A DNA stretch of 64,000 nt from assembly GCA_019095985.1 (NCBI GenBank), contig CM032661.1:4494492-4558491 (forward strand). Direction: 5' to 3'. This document shows positions 51,092 through 62,053 of this stretch, piece by piece (within the stretch, counting starts at the first letter, position 1; each line of letters starts with the position of its first letter). A program made the position numbers and the translations under genes. This DNA comes from Streblospio benedicti (lineage: Eukaryota > Annelida > Polychaeta > Spionida > Spionidae). The notes beneath the pieces were generated by a model. That model searched no databases. It was given only the letters and a program-made list of their open reading frames with translations, and had not been told where the DNA came from.

Positions 51092-51341
51092 GACAGTTCC
51101 CTTGCCGCGCCCTGCGCCCCCCCGCCCCCCGTGTGTCCCTCCCCCGGCCTCTCCCCAGCCACCCCCACTGTGACCTCGTCGGCCAACCTCAAAACGCCGA
51201 TCCAGTCGTCCACGGGGCAGACATCGCACCACCACAGCAAGGACCATGCGGGGGGAGGCTCCGGGAAGAGCCAGCTGAAGCGCAAGCTCTTCTCCCCCCA
51301 GCACAACACCCCCTCCGGCGCTGCACACGACGATGATGACG
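51092..51341 (+). CDS. ANKRD11/12-like: Internal exon A of ANKRD11/ANKRD12-like gene (N-terminal disordered region)
   Basis: Seen: a pyrimidine-rich tract ending in TTTCAG precedes 51092, and the donor G|GTAAGT follows 51341. The 250 bp encode 83 codons plus one base (starts phase 0, ends phase 1). The protein begins DSSLAAPCAPPPPVCPSPG, is rich in Pro, Ser, Thr and His, and carries a basic patch SGKSQLKRKLFSPQ before an acidic DDDD. GC content is far above the AT-rich flanks, and third positions are strongly G/C. There is no in-frame ATG, so the start codon lies in an upstream exon. Known: vertebrate ANKRD11 has a comparable SKRKL-type basic patch in its N-terminal region; the family are large nuclear proteins that bind p160 coactivators and HDACs and act as chromatin co-regulators. 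Inferred: the family assignment of this exon depends on its in-phase connection to exons B and C. The open frame runs 158 bp past the donor before a stop, probably by chance. Confidence 0.8.
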
Positions 51342-54300
51342 GTAAGTTTTTTTCTGTACTTTTATTGTCGTTTCTGCAGTATACAACTATGCAAATGCCT
51401 TTGGGGTATTATTTTAGTCAAATTTTCTATTTAGTAAGGGGGGCTTTTGTGTATTATTTGACATGTATGTGTTCGTCAATCCTTTCAAAGGTTTTCTAAC
51501 ACTTGTAATGTATGGTATCACAGGTCATATTTGTATGTATAAAGTGAAATAGGTTTTAAGTTGGGGTATTTAGGTTGAATGTTACTGAATATAGGTTAAA
51601 ATAAAGAAAGACATTTTTAGTAAGTTTGGATAAGTTTTTGTTTCCATGGTCCTCGTATATAGTCTTCCAAGGTTTACTGAAACATCATAATGAAAAATGA
51701 ATGGCTGACAAAAATAGGTTAAGAAGTCTGGTTTTTACAAAACCGAATATTGGTTCTCTCATGAGATTATAGAAGTCTTCTAGTTTGATATTTGAATAAA
51801 AAAAGGAATACCAATTAAAAAGTTTTTCCGTTTTGTTACATAATGTACTCTTTGCTTCCAGAGAGTCAAACCAAACATACAATGCGCTCATCTCCAGTTT
51901 AGTAAATGAATTCTAAAACACATTGTGAGAGATTGTTATTGAGATCAAATAACAAAATAAAGTGCAATAGAAAACAAAAGCTAACCGCATCCTGTTTCTA
52001 GGTTCTACTTTGTTTTTTACACTATGATGTATCAAACTACGAAAAGATGTAGCAAAAATTAGCAAACAGAATCAACACAAGGATGTAAGTTGTTGTTTGC
52101 ATTTTTAAGCACAAATGCAGGTGTTTCTCATTTGTGACTGGAACGGTTTTTGACACGAAACTGGATCCTGATTTGAGGTTTTTATGATTGAGGATGCAGC
52201 ATTCCTTCAGGGCCTGTGGTCTGGATGTGAATGTTCAGTTTGTTGTAACATGACAAACCAGCTTCTGTCATCAGTTCATTTTTGATATGCATATTGAATA
52301 AAGTCCTCTTTATGGTAACCGCAGAAATAGATTTGTTGAACAAGATACAAATAGTGTCAAGTGTGTATATTCCTTCATAATGTCAAGAACCAGCCTTATT
52401 CTATCAAAATCAAAGTCTTTTGAACCAAAATGGTCATGAACTTTATGCTGGGAAAGATGCCAAGCAAGTTATCACCATTTGATGTAATTTATTTTTGGCA
52501 ACTGACTTAATTTGACTTGATTATTACTTGACTGAATGTGGCAAAGAAGGAACTAGATTGTATGGGTGTTGCTGAAGGAATTCAGAGTGGAATAAATTAA
52601 CCACAAAAAAAGGTGACATAGGACTTTCTTTTGTGTACGGCGAGATGACTGAAATCATGATTCTTCGGAAGGAGAAAAAAGTGCCATTACAGGTTAACCA
52701 CAGACCTTTATATTGCAATCATTACACCTGTGTGTTTGTCAGTAGCATTCCTGGTCGGTTTTTGCACTAAATGAATAATATTTAAATAGATTCTGTTTGA
52801 GATATACCAAATGACATATGCTCCAGTCAAAAACATCAACTGTAATTATACCAAATGACGTCTTTCTCAATTTATACAATTACAAAAACGTCCAAATTTA
52901 CAATGATTACGAGATAAAAGTCTTGTACTGTAGACAGGATAAATCATTCCTAGTGCACGACTTGTCAACATGAATTACAGGGTTTCCACTGTGATGTTGT
53001 AGTAAAGTCTGAACTCTGCCGTGGTCATTCATCCCTCCAACATCAAACTCTAATGATGACAGGCTGGAGGAATAATTCTAACCTTCAGCCGTCTAATTTG
53101 GACAAAGTTCAGTCGGTTTACCACCGGAAATATGCAGTGAAATAATTGGTACTTTCTAATGTACAGCTTTTGATTTTAGAATGAGGTTATGAAGCATGTG
53201 TGCCTCGATACTATTAATAAACATTGGTGTTTCTTTCTGATTTTTACCGTTATGGTATGTTATTTTACGTGACACGTTCAAATGTAGTGATTCCGTTATC
53301 ATCATCGAGCTGTACACTTTATATTTGGTTAGATAACAACGATGTAAACACTGTGGAAGTTGCTGCCAAACAAGTGGTTCGTTCTACATCGAGGAGCAAA
53401 CGTCTTTTGGCAAAGCTTGTGTCTGTGTGACTGAAAGAGAAGCGATGATGGCTTATGTGATAATCACTGATCTCTTGTTTATAAACAAATTTAGCACAAA
53501 GGATTGATACGATAAATGAACAATGTTCACAACTAGAACAAGAACGGATTCGTGGCAGGAATAGTTGTTAGCCAGATGCAAAATTTTGCTTTGGAAACAA
53601 TCGTGGTGGCAGCAAAATTACGCAATTGGAATATATTGTCAGAACTAGGTCATTGTGCAGAAGGTATAGAAATTCAGATTGATTTCATTTAAGTGAAAAC
53701 TGAACATCATTGGTTCTTTTTGTGACGGTTTATATATTCTGGAAACATTCCAATGGGGGTATTGGTGAAGGTCACTGCATTTGGATTATGTTCTATGAAA
53801 CATTTGAGAAAGCTGCATGAAATTTGATAAATGATTCAAGTTCTATTGAGTTGGGTTTTATTACATGAATTGTGCAGAATTTCTAGAAGCTACGTTCTTT
53901 TCATATGTAGTGGCTACGAGTGTCTAACTTTATCGATGATTTGAAAGAGACAAAAAAGAAAGGTTATTTTTTAAGGATGTGGACCGTTTCACAGTTATAT
54001 TTATCATCGTCTTTCAGGTGTAAAAACTTATTCGTCAGACAGAAACTTATCATGACAAGCATAGAGGAAAGAAAGGAGGGGTGAAAAAATAAACTGCATA
54101 ATTTACTTTTGGCCTAGGTGCATATATCTTCTAGTAATGCATTCAGAGTTGCATAGTGCACAGGTAAATAAAAAAATGCGTTGTATAGTTCATGAACATA
54201 TAACCTCATTGAGACACATTATAACTTGCCAAACATGTCATTGATCAAACTTCTAGTTCTATTGATAAGCATGATAAGAACGACTGCCTCCCCCAGTCTT

Positions 54301-57300
54301 CATACATGTCATGACAATGGGACTTTTTAAGATTTATGAAAACATAATGTTCGCATCCTGACAAATAAACAAAATCTAAAATGTAAAAACTGCATTTGAG
54401 CTGCCCATATGAGACATGTCATATGAAAAGAACACGTTAATTTGTGTTCGACATTGAAGCCCTTCAGCCTTTATACATCACGTGTCAGTCACATGTGGTC
54501 CAATGAATGCCCCATTAAACTGAGGATATATATTGCTAAAGGTTGCCATACAATTTGTAAGGAAGCCATTAAAATATGGCAGACATATGTGAATTAATAA
54601 TAAAAACCGCTCTGAAAGGATCATATTGATGTGATGATATAGGGCGTTTTTGAATTTGTGTTCCGCTTATAATTTTGTATACATTTAGCAAGTAGAACTT
54701 GTTAATTGAGATTTTTCATTGGAGATTGTGAACTATGTGTGAACTATGTACATCAGATATTTTGAATATTTAATCTTGATAGCAATGCTCTTGTTTGTCG
54801 TTGTGATATATTCAACCGATATATATATCGAAAAGTAGCCACGGTAGGCGAGTTTTTTTATCCATACATATTGATATCCGTCATAAAAAACAAACATATT
54901 ATCTTGATCTGGTCTTGATGTAGATAAACACAAAACACCAACCAAACTGTACTTTCGGATGAAAATTTTGATCGTGCAAAATCTCGGCTGATGCAATACG
55001 ATCCAGTGTTCTAGCTATGAGCCAAAGCACTAATAAAAAGCCATGTTTATGATCGCTAGCAGAACCCAGAGTCATAAGTCAAGCCAGAATATGTGGGAAA
55101 TCTTCACCAATCTCTGCTACACCTTTGTGGTTTGCCAAAAACAAACAGTTTTATGTGGTTGTTAGGAAAAAAACGAACTTTTCAGGGTCTTTTTTGCACA
55201 ATAATGTGTGTGTTTTACGTCTATCTGATTCTGCTGTGTTTGGGCGAGCTTTGTTTCTGGTGCAGAAGGATCTAGTTTAGCAGGATCTGTTGCCATAAAA
55301 AACAGTTTTTTGTGTAATTATTTTGAATTCTCATTGTGTTTAGAATCTGTCTGTTGACCGGATTGGGAAGCAGTTTGCACAATGTGAATGGATTTTGTGT
55401 GGCGATTAGAAAAACAAGATCAGCTTCAAACCTCCAAACTCATACTTCTATTTGTCATGTTGTTTGATCATTATTTCTCGTGGGTAGGAAAGAAACAGAA
55501 GCTTTTCACGTATCGATCGTAAACTTGGGAGTGAAGGGCAGACAGTAAAAATCCATTTCTCTGTTAGTGTCAGAAATAGTGTGCCATGTGATATGAATAT
55601 AAACGAGCTCACACAGACGCTGTTTCCAGGAAGAATCATAGCAAAACACTCGCTATTTTTTTCTGGGTCTTGATTTTTTTTGTGAGGAAAAGAATCGATT
55701 GATATATTATCATAGTTTAGTTATTGTTCCGAATGATACATGGTTCTTTATATATAGTGAATTGATGACATGATCAAATTTGATTTATATGTTTATTGTC
55801 TAAGTATCTTGTGTAATAAACAGACATAATAGCAAATGAAGACAGAAAAACAGTTTTTACTTTGTTGAATTTGAAAAAACAAACATGTTTATTTGTTGCT
55901 TCCATGAAATTAATGATTGAAATATACCAAGCTGAAAAAAAAATCTGTCATAGTTTCAATGCTTGACAATTCGATTGCAGTTTAGATTTTGAATTAGTGA
56001 GATATATTTTAACCTTGAGCTAACAATACCGACTATAATGGAAACGTTTGAACAATGATGCATGTTCTACTTGACTTTGGGTCAGGTGATTAAATCATAT
56101 GTTGACATTTTTACGATGGATTTTTTTTTTATCGATTTTAGTTTTGAATACGTAAAGCCCAACAACAAATAAGTATGGTTTCAAAAGTTTTTCCTATAAT
56201 GACATTTGTACATTGGTGCACTTTAAAAACATTAATATTGATTAGTAATTTATTGTCGATATGCTAGGTATTTTTGAACCTGTGATGAATCATTCGTAAA
56301 CGCACTTTATCAAGTTGCAGATTCTCAGTCAAACACTGTTCTTGTGGAAAGCAAACATCGATATTTTTAGAAGGTTAAAATCCAATTGGTATTTCCTTTC
56401 AAACAATTAGAACGGCATTTGAAATCATGGATTTGCATCATGAAATTAACTGTATATAAAAGTCAAACTGATTATTTTTTAATTGGCATTTATTAATTCA
56501 TTCTCCTTTTTGTAACAATTATTTTAGGTTTGTTTTTTTCCCATATGTAAAACATGCATTAATTTAGCATGTTCCTATCCAAGGCTCTAATGTGCGGCCT
56601 CGCAAGTTCAGCATGATTTAATATGAAAAATTGTGATCCACATTTTAAAAGCCTCACTTATTCATTTAGTGAATGTTTTAAATGAAGCTTTCATCATGAG
56701 CCTAAGAATTTCACTAGCAAATGGTTAAAAACTCATCTAATAGTTAACAACATGTCTTGATCCGTGTAAAATTTGCTCTCAAATTCTTACACTTATAGTG
56801 AAAAACTTTGCACCAAAAATTTTTGCTTTCAAAGTCCTATACATAAATCTTAAATGAAAATAATAACACAAAACCTATACATAGATCCCAAGAATTAAAC
56901 GGCATACAAAAAGATTCGACTTGCTGCTGTGTAAACCACTAACAATTAGTGTGATACAATAGCAGACACAATACAAGAATGTTGAATTTTGACCGTTGGG
57001 AGCAAACATGGACGAGTGTGTACTTGTTCTATCACGTTGATAGATTCGGTGGTCGGTGACGTTTACAAGTTGGTTTTTATCAATTGTTCGCCGACTACGG
57101 AATCAGAATTATTTGCGTCTGAAGAAGGCATTATTTACTTATCATTGGAAAGTGCAAACTTCTATAATGGGATGTAAAGTTCAAGCAGAATAGGGAACAG
57201 TTGTCACCAATGAATTTGATATATCTGTTTATAGTTCAAGTATTTTAGACTCTTTTTTGCAGGTGAATTGCATACCTTGTTTTCTATCATTTTTTGAATA

Positions 57301-58857
57301 GAGACCATGCATTTTCTGTTGACAATAATGATGAATAGGCCTTCTGAAAGTGGGTGATTTATGTGAACCATTATGGAAAAAACGATTCATTTGTTATATT
57401 TTTACCGTTGCTGTGAGGAGAATGATAAGTAAGCAGTTGTTTTCCCTATATTTATTCCGTATAATAAGAAGCAATTCGGTTGTGAAAATGATCGTGCTAC
57501 GTCCAATTACTGATCCAAATTATTGCCAACTGGAGATTTCTTTTATTAGAAAAGAGAAGTACAGATCTGGCAACCTGCCAGGTACATGCAATGCTCTAAT
57601 TAGCTTTTTTTTAATTAACATAAAATGAATTGTAACATCTTGTTATTTAAATTTTGTTATTTGAATTTTGCTCAGATTTATTTCTGACTCAGGTTTTCGC
57701 AATTAATTGATTGTATATTATTAGCTAAAATAAAAGATAGAATTGTCCAATTTTGGCACAAATTTTTAGGTTCAAACTTTACAGAAACAGTAGTCGGCCA
57801 TTGTAAAGATTGTAGTTGTGTTACCAAATTTGTTATCATTTCACTATAGGATTCCAAAGTTCAAACCACATGGTCTCGAAAATTCGATTTTCTTATTAGC
57901 TCGAAAACTGAGTAACTATTGACCATATAATCCCGTCTGAGCAGATTACCGAGGTCAATAATGGCGTGCATTTTCAGCCCATCTGCCTATTTCCCAAATA
58001 CACACGACAAATAATCCAAGAGTACCAAGTGGCCTACTTAATAGGACAGCCGCATTTATATTTATGTATAGATCGCTTGCAAGGTCTTCTTTTATAGTGA
58101 TTCACAAAGTTTAAACCTAGTTTCTGTTAAAATCGGCACTCTTCCATTTTACTACTAGTGTGCTTGGTGTAAATCCATAGAGACATATGCAAATGAGGTC
58201 GACGTGGCAATTTTTTCTTGTGGTGTGGGCAACTGGAAACAACAGCAAAATTGGACCACTTAGTGTATGGGAAAATATCAGCTAAAGCAGACGTGAAAGA
58301 TACAATATTCACCATTCTTTAAGCAAGCAAGAAAGTGGACCTGAATAATGCATGCTTTTCAACTTGAAGAATTTGAGGAGTTACTGTTAAATAGGTTAAC
58401 TTGCTATTACCATAAATGTCACCATCCAATGTTCAATGTTGCGAACACTCATATAAGTGACCCAGATAGATAAGAGTTGTTGTTTGAAAAGCACCAGTCG
58501 TGTGACAGTGCACTTGTTGCATACATATGCTTTATTTCAACATTGAATATGCTGCATCATAAACTACATAATGCGACATGAATCACAGAAGTGATAGAAA
58601 CTGTAAAGTGTAAGATTTTTAGTAATACGTGTGTTCATATAGGGCGGTACATTGTAGACAACACTGTAGCCCTGAGCTGCTAGAAACTCTGCTTGGGCCA
58701 GTCCTTTCGTACTCTAGACCCACTTAAAACGTGTTTTAATGGCGCAATTTGGCCGTTACGGTTGCGTCATCTTTCGCACTACAAGGAGTGTTAAGAGGGC
58801 ACAGATGCTTTTTTTTCCGGCGACACAAGGATTCAAACCTGCGCCTTGTTGTTTCAG
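51342..58857 (+). other. Intron between exons A and B
   Basis: 7.5 kb of AT-rich, largely unique sequence. I see no recognisable mobile element, tandem array or further exon with paired splice sites and coding bias. At the far 3' end (about 58790-58850) is a degenerate tRNA-like B-box on the minus strand, directly upstream of the exon B acceptor. Confidence 0.7.
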
Positions 58858-58956
58858 GTCGTAAGCTGTGGCACAGCGTGTCGAGTCCGGGCTCCGGGGG
58901 GAAGCGGCGACGCAGCAGCCACACGGAGAGCTCACCCACACCGCACACACCCACAG
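58858..58956 (+). CDS. ANKRD11/12-like: Internal exon B of ANKRD11/ANKRD12-like gene (basic, NLS-like)
   Basis: Seen: the acceptor ...TTGTTGTTTCAG ends at 58857 and the donor CACAG|GTAGGT follows 58956. The exon is 99 bp and is entered and left in phase 1. Joined to exon A it reads G-RKLWHSVSSPGSGGKRRR, then SSHTESSPTPHTPT. KRRR is a nuclear-localisation-like cluster at the place where vertebrate ANKRD11 has its ERKRIKKEP stretch (recalled). The downstream half is Ser/Thr-Pro rich and could be a phosphorylation target. The donor overlaps the first of four AGGTCA half-sites, and the acceptor sits beside a tRNA-like B-box remnant on the minus strand. Intron lengths are 7,516 bp upstream and 510 bp downstream. 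The frame stays open with no stop on either side near the exon, so the splice phases rather than stops define its limits. Confidence 0.8.
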
Positions 58957-58958
58957 GT

Positions 58959-58995
58959 AGGTCACTCAGAGGTCAGAGGTCACGCAGAGAGGTCA
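58959..58995 (+). promoter_or_regulatory. Four AGGTCA nuclear-receptor half-sites (DR5, DR1, DR7)
   Basis: Perfect AGGTCA hexamers at 58959-58964, 58970-58975, 58977-58982 and 58990-58995, all in the same orientation, spaced 5, 1 and 7 bp. DR5 and DR1 are the classical spacings for RAR/RXR and for RXR, HNF4 or COUP-TF dimers. The first hexamer overlaps the exon B splice donor. Function is inferred; a local micro-duplication of GAGGTCA is the alternative. Confidence 0.4.
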
Positions 58996-59134
58996 TCTAC
59001 ACCACACACACACCTTTTGGATGAATGATGAGGAATGTATACATGAGCATCATAGTTGGGAAACAGGTGATATAGTCTCACTGCACCGTCCTAGCTGTCT
59101 CGTCCTCTCTGCGTCCTAGCTATTCTCTTACCTA

Positions 59135-59147
59135 TGACCTATGACCT
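59135..59147 (-). promoter_or_regulatory. Perfect DR1 element (TGACCT-A-TGACCT)
   Basis: Two perfect TGACCT hexamers separated by one base, which is an AGGTCA DR1 on the minus strand, about 140 bp downstream of the + strand half-site cluster in the same intron. DR1 is a consensus site for HNF4, COUP-TF or RXR-type receptors. Occupancy is unknown. Confidence 0.4.
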
Positions 59148-59466
59148 TTCTTGTCCTATGATAGGCCAGGCCAGGCCATTGATATGATATTGCACTTTTG
59201 AAGCTGTGACTGCTGTCTCCATGTTATTCAACCTCTGTATATATTATTGTGCATTCTGTTTCCATCAAATAACCGATCCAAAGAACTTGAGAAAGACAAA
59301 CAGATTTGTTGACAGAGCATTTAAAACAGCAGCACCTAAATTTGGAATAAACTTCCACTGTCCATTCACAATCCAAAAAGCTTGTTGAAATGAAGAAAAG
59401 TACCATTTATTGCATGAATTAACACAGCTAATGAACTTGTTCAACAATTGTGCATTCTGTTTGCAG

Positions 59467-59625
59467 GTGTGACCCCGGGCAAGGGTTCTCACCACCACCG
59501 CGGGGGCGGCACTCCCGGCAGTGGGGGGGCTGGCACCCCGGGGGGCCACCTCACAGTGCCGCTGTCGGAGCGCCAGCAGATGGCGCTCATCCTGCAGATG
59601 TCAGCCGAGGAAACCAACCACACAG
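59467..59625 (+). CDS. ANKRD11/12-like: Internal exon C of ANKRD11/ANKRD12-like gene (conserved SERQQ motif)
   Basis: Seen: the acceptor TTTGCAG ends at 59466 and the donor ACAG|GTAAGG follows 59625. The exon is 159 bp, phase 1 in and out. It encodes a His/Gly-rich linker (SHHHRGGGTPGSGGAGTPGG) and then VPLSERQQMALILQMSAEE followed by TNHT. Known (recalled): human ANKRD11 carries YPLSERQQVALLMQMTAEE shortly before its ankyrin repeats. The shared PLSERQQ, QM and AEE with conservative changes between them is the strongest identification in the window. The motif is probably a short amphipathic helix; its partner is not shown by the sequence. The glycine-rich linker is lineage-specific low complexity and compositionally like the GC-rich exon A. 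The next exon, expected to lead into the ankyrin repeats, is not found before 64000, so the downstream intron exceeds 4.3 kb. ANKRD12 is equally possible, since invertebrates usually have one gene for the pair. Confidence 0.85.
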
Positions 59626-59637
59626 GTAAGGCAGCGC

Positions 59638-60262
59638 TCAGGTCCTGCAGCATGCATCCGCGGTCACGTGATCGTGTGTATTAGTGTAGTTATGGAACTA
59701 GGAATCGGCGTGAATAAGAAAACCTAACGTAGGCATTTCCTCAGGTCCCGAAACATGCATTGGTGGTAATGTGATCGTGTATAGTGTAGTTATGGAACTA
59801 GGAATTGATGTGTATAAGAAACCGACAAAAGTAGGCATCTGTGTCTATTTTAGATATTTGAAATTTTTGAAAATATATTATGCATACAAAATGAAACTTT
59901 GATGGTTACGTGAACATTTATAGACCGTGCATAGTGCAGTTATGGAACTAGGAATCTACTTGTATAAGAAACCAATAAAAAGTAGGCATCTGTGTCTATT
60001 TTACAGGGTCAGGATTAGGTGAAAATTGTTATTTTTATAAAATATCTACTCGTCGTGCAAGAAATGTACTCTTCCTCCTTGTACAAACTCTATATCTGTA
60101 TGACAAATTATTCAGAATTGCTCCTCGTCAAAAGGACGAGTTTCTAAAAATTAGCACTCGTCCTCCACTAGTTGATACTAGACAATACGAGCGGACGAGT
60201 GGCTAATCCTGACCCAGATTTTAGATATTGAAAGTTTTGAAAATATAGTGTGCAAGCAAAAT
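59638..60262 (+). repeat. Degenerate three-unit tandem repeat in the intron after exon C
   Basis: Units share TAGTGTAGTTATGGAACTAG, then GAAT, then TGTATAAGAAACC and TAGGCATCTGTGTCTATTTTA (cores near 59680, 59780 and 59935). The second and third also share TTTGAAAATAT and AAAATGARACTTTG. The third unit is split by the MITE at 60004-60217. Confidence 0.75.
60004..60217. mobile_element. 214-bp MITE inserted in a tandem-repeat unit
   Basis: Terminal inverted repeats CAGGGTCAGGATTAG and CTAATCCTGACCCAG (one mismatch) are flanked by ATTTTA direct repeats (59998-60003, 60218-60223). The interior has several CTCGTCC/GGACGAG words in both orientations. The neighbouring tandem unit shows the same target with a single ATTTTA and no insert. 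Superfamily unknown; a 6-bp duplication does not fit pogo or piggyBac. Confidence 0.8.
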
Positions 60263-61983
60263 GAGACTTTGCTGTACACTGTGACCTTGGCTGCGGCCGC
60301 GGCTGTAGCCTCATATATCGGTGCCGACGCGTCTGCTGCCATAAAGAGGAACTAATAAAGCAGCAGGCGTAAATCCACGAGATCTATGCGTAGACGTTCT
60401 TCCTCCGCTACCACTTGGCCTTTTGCGTCTGCTTTCATCTTGTGCAGCAGATAGCTCTTAATTTTGGAAAATGCATATATGTTGTTTGTTGCTAGAAATG
60501 AGACGGTTGTATTTTCTGTTGGCGGTAATTTCACCACCGGAGATATTTCGTCCTTGTCTTCTTTGTGTAAGCCTTTTATTGTTGACTGAAAATGAGAGCA
60601 GAGTTGGTTTGACAATAGTTTCAAGGATTCTCCATCATTATACATTTGTATAACGTGATAAATGTATTGTAGTTCCTTGTAATCACTCGTACATTAGTAA
60701 TGTTATTGTGCTGTGACAAATAGTGATCCAGACGATGCATTAATATCCCAGCAAGTAGGACTTCAGAGCAGTCTGTTCTGGATCGGCTAACATTGTAAAA
60801 TACACATCAGCATGTCCTGTTACTGATTTATGTACACATGAATATTTTACAAAATAACGCAATGCAACGCACGACAAACGTGTCCTTTGTAAGCAATTAC
60901 CTAGAGCAAAAAGTGAACAAACCGTTATGTTCATGCGGCATGTGTACAACATGCACGTCCTTCATGAAATATGCACGTCGCGTTCAAACGTGTCCTTGCT
61001 CGTGGCTGCTAATAAACCAATCTTGTGCGCTTCTGGGCGGAAAATTGTGCAGATCAGAAGGTTGTTTATGTTTGTTTACGATACAAAAGCTGTAATTATT
61101 CAACATTGTGCAGTGAGCGTTAGAAAAGTTGGTTCCTGGGTGTTATAAAGGATTCATTATGTAAGACACAAACACCTGCGCAATGAATAGCTGCCTATCT
61201 TTACTTGCCCACCAAAAGATAGACACAAACGAGTTTATATATTACAAACACGTCTCTCGTGTATTGGGTATGGAATTGAGTTGGTCTGAAGTTTGGACAA
61301 TTTCGTTTTCATTTCAATGTTGCAGCTGGTTTTCAGACACAGAAAAATGCTCTTTGAATTTTTTTTTGTACACTTAACAGAGGAAATTTGAATAAAGTGC
61401 AAATGCTGTTGGACATTTTGCTGGGTGGGGTTTTGCTAAATGAGCATATTTTATTGATATTTGGTAGTCAATATTTGATGATTCACCCATTAGCAATGTC
61501 AGTATGGTGTATACTAATGGATGGAATCTAGTGCAGAGAAAACCGACCAATTTATCGATAATGCACAAAATAAATATTGAAAATACATCGATAGGAAATG
61601 GCCTTGTGGTGTGATCGAAAAAGTATGACTCAGAAGCTTGTGATCCTGTTCACATTGATTAATGCTTGTGGTCGGCACCCTGCCAACTATGAAATTAGGT
61701 GAACCGTCCTGTGCTATTTTCCAACTAATGTGATTTAAAACTTACAGAAGCCTCGTGCTGGTGTGAAATATTTAGGTGGTTCATTGTTGGAAATCAAACC
61801 ATTGTTGAGTAAAGCCTCAGTTTCAAATATTGGTGAAATGTGAAAATACACGTGAAATGGGGGTCAATATTGCAGTTTTGATAACATCCATGGTGTCATT
61901 ATACACTGACCGGTCATATAAAGGGACCACCACACAAGCTAAACCCCGGGCGAGCTCTTGCACGAATGTTTACCGAGGGGGGA

Positions 61984-62053
61984 CCTACCACACAGCACCT
62001 ACCACACAGCACCTACCACACAGCACCTACCACACAGCACCTACCACACAGCA
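61984..62053 (+). repeat. 14-bp tandem repeat, five exact units
   Basis: Five identical copies of CCTACCACACAGCA, then CCTGCAG. It lies in the intron after exon C and sits inside an unrelated open frame. Confidence 0.9.

Larger units (their letters stand above)
58957..59466 (+). other. Intron between exons B and C
   Basis: 510 bp, short against its neighbours. It carries two clusters of AGGTCA-type half-sites (58959-58995 on +; 59135-59147 as TGACCT) and a CCAGG-rich short repeat near 59163-59180. Confidence 0.75.
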
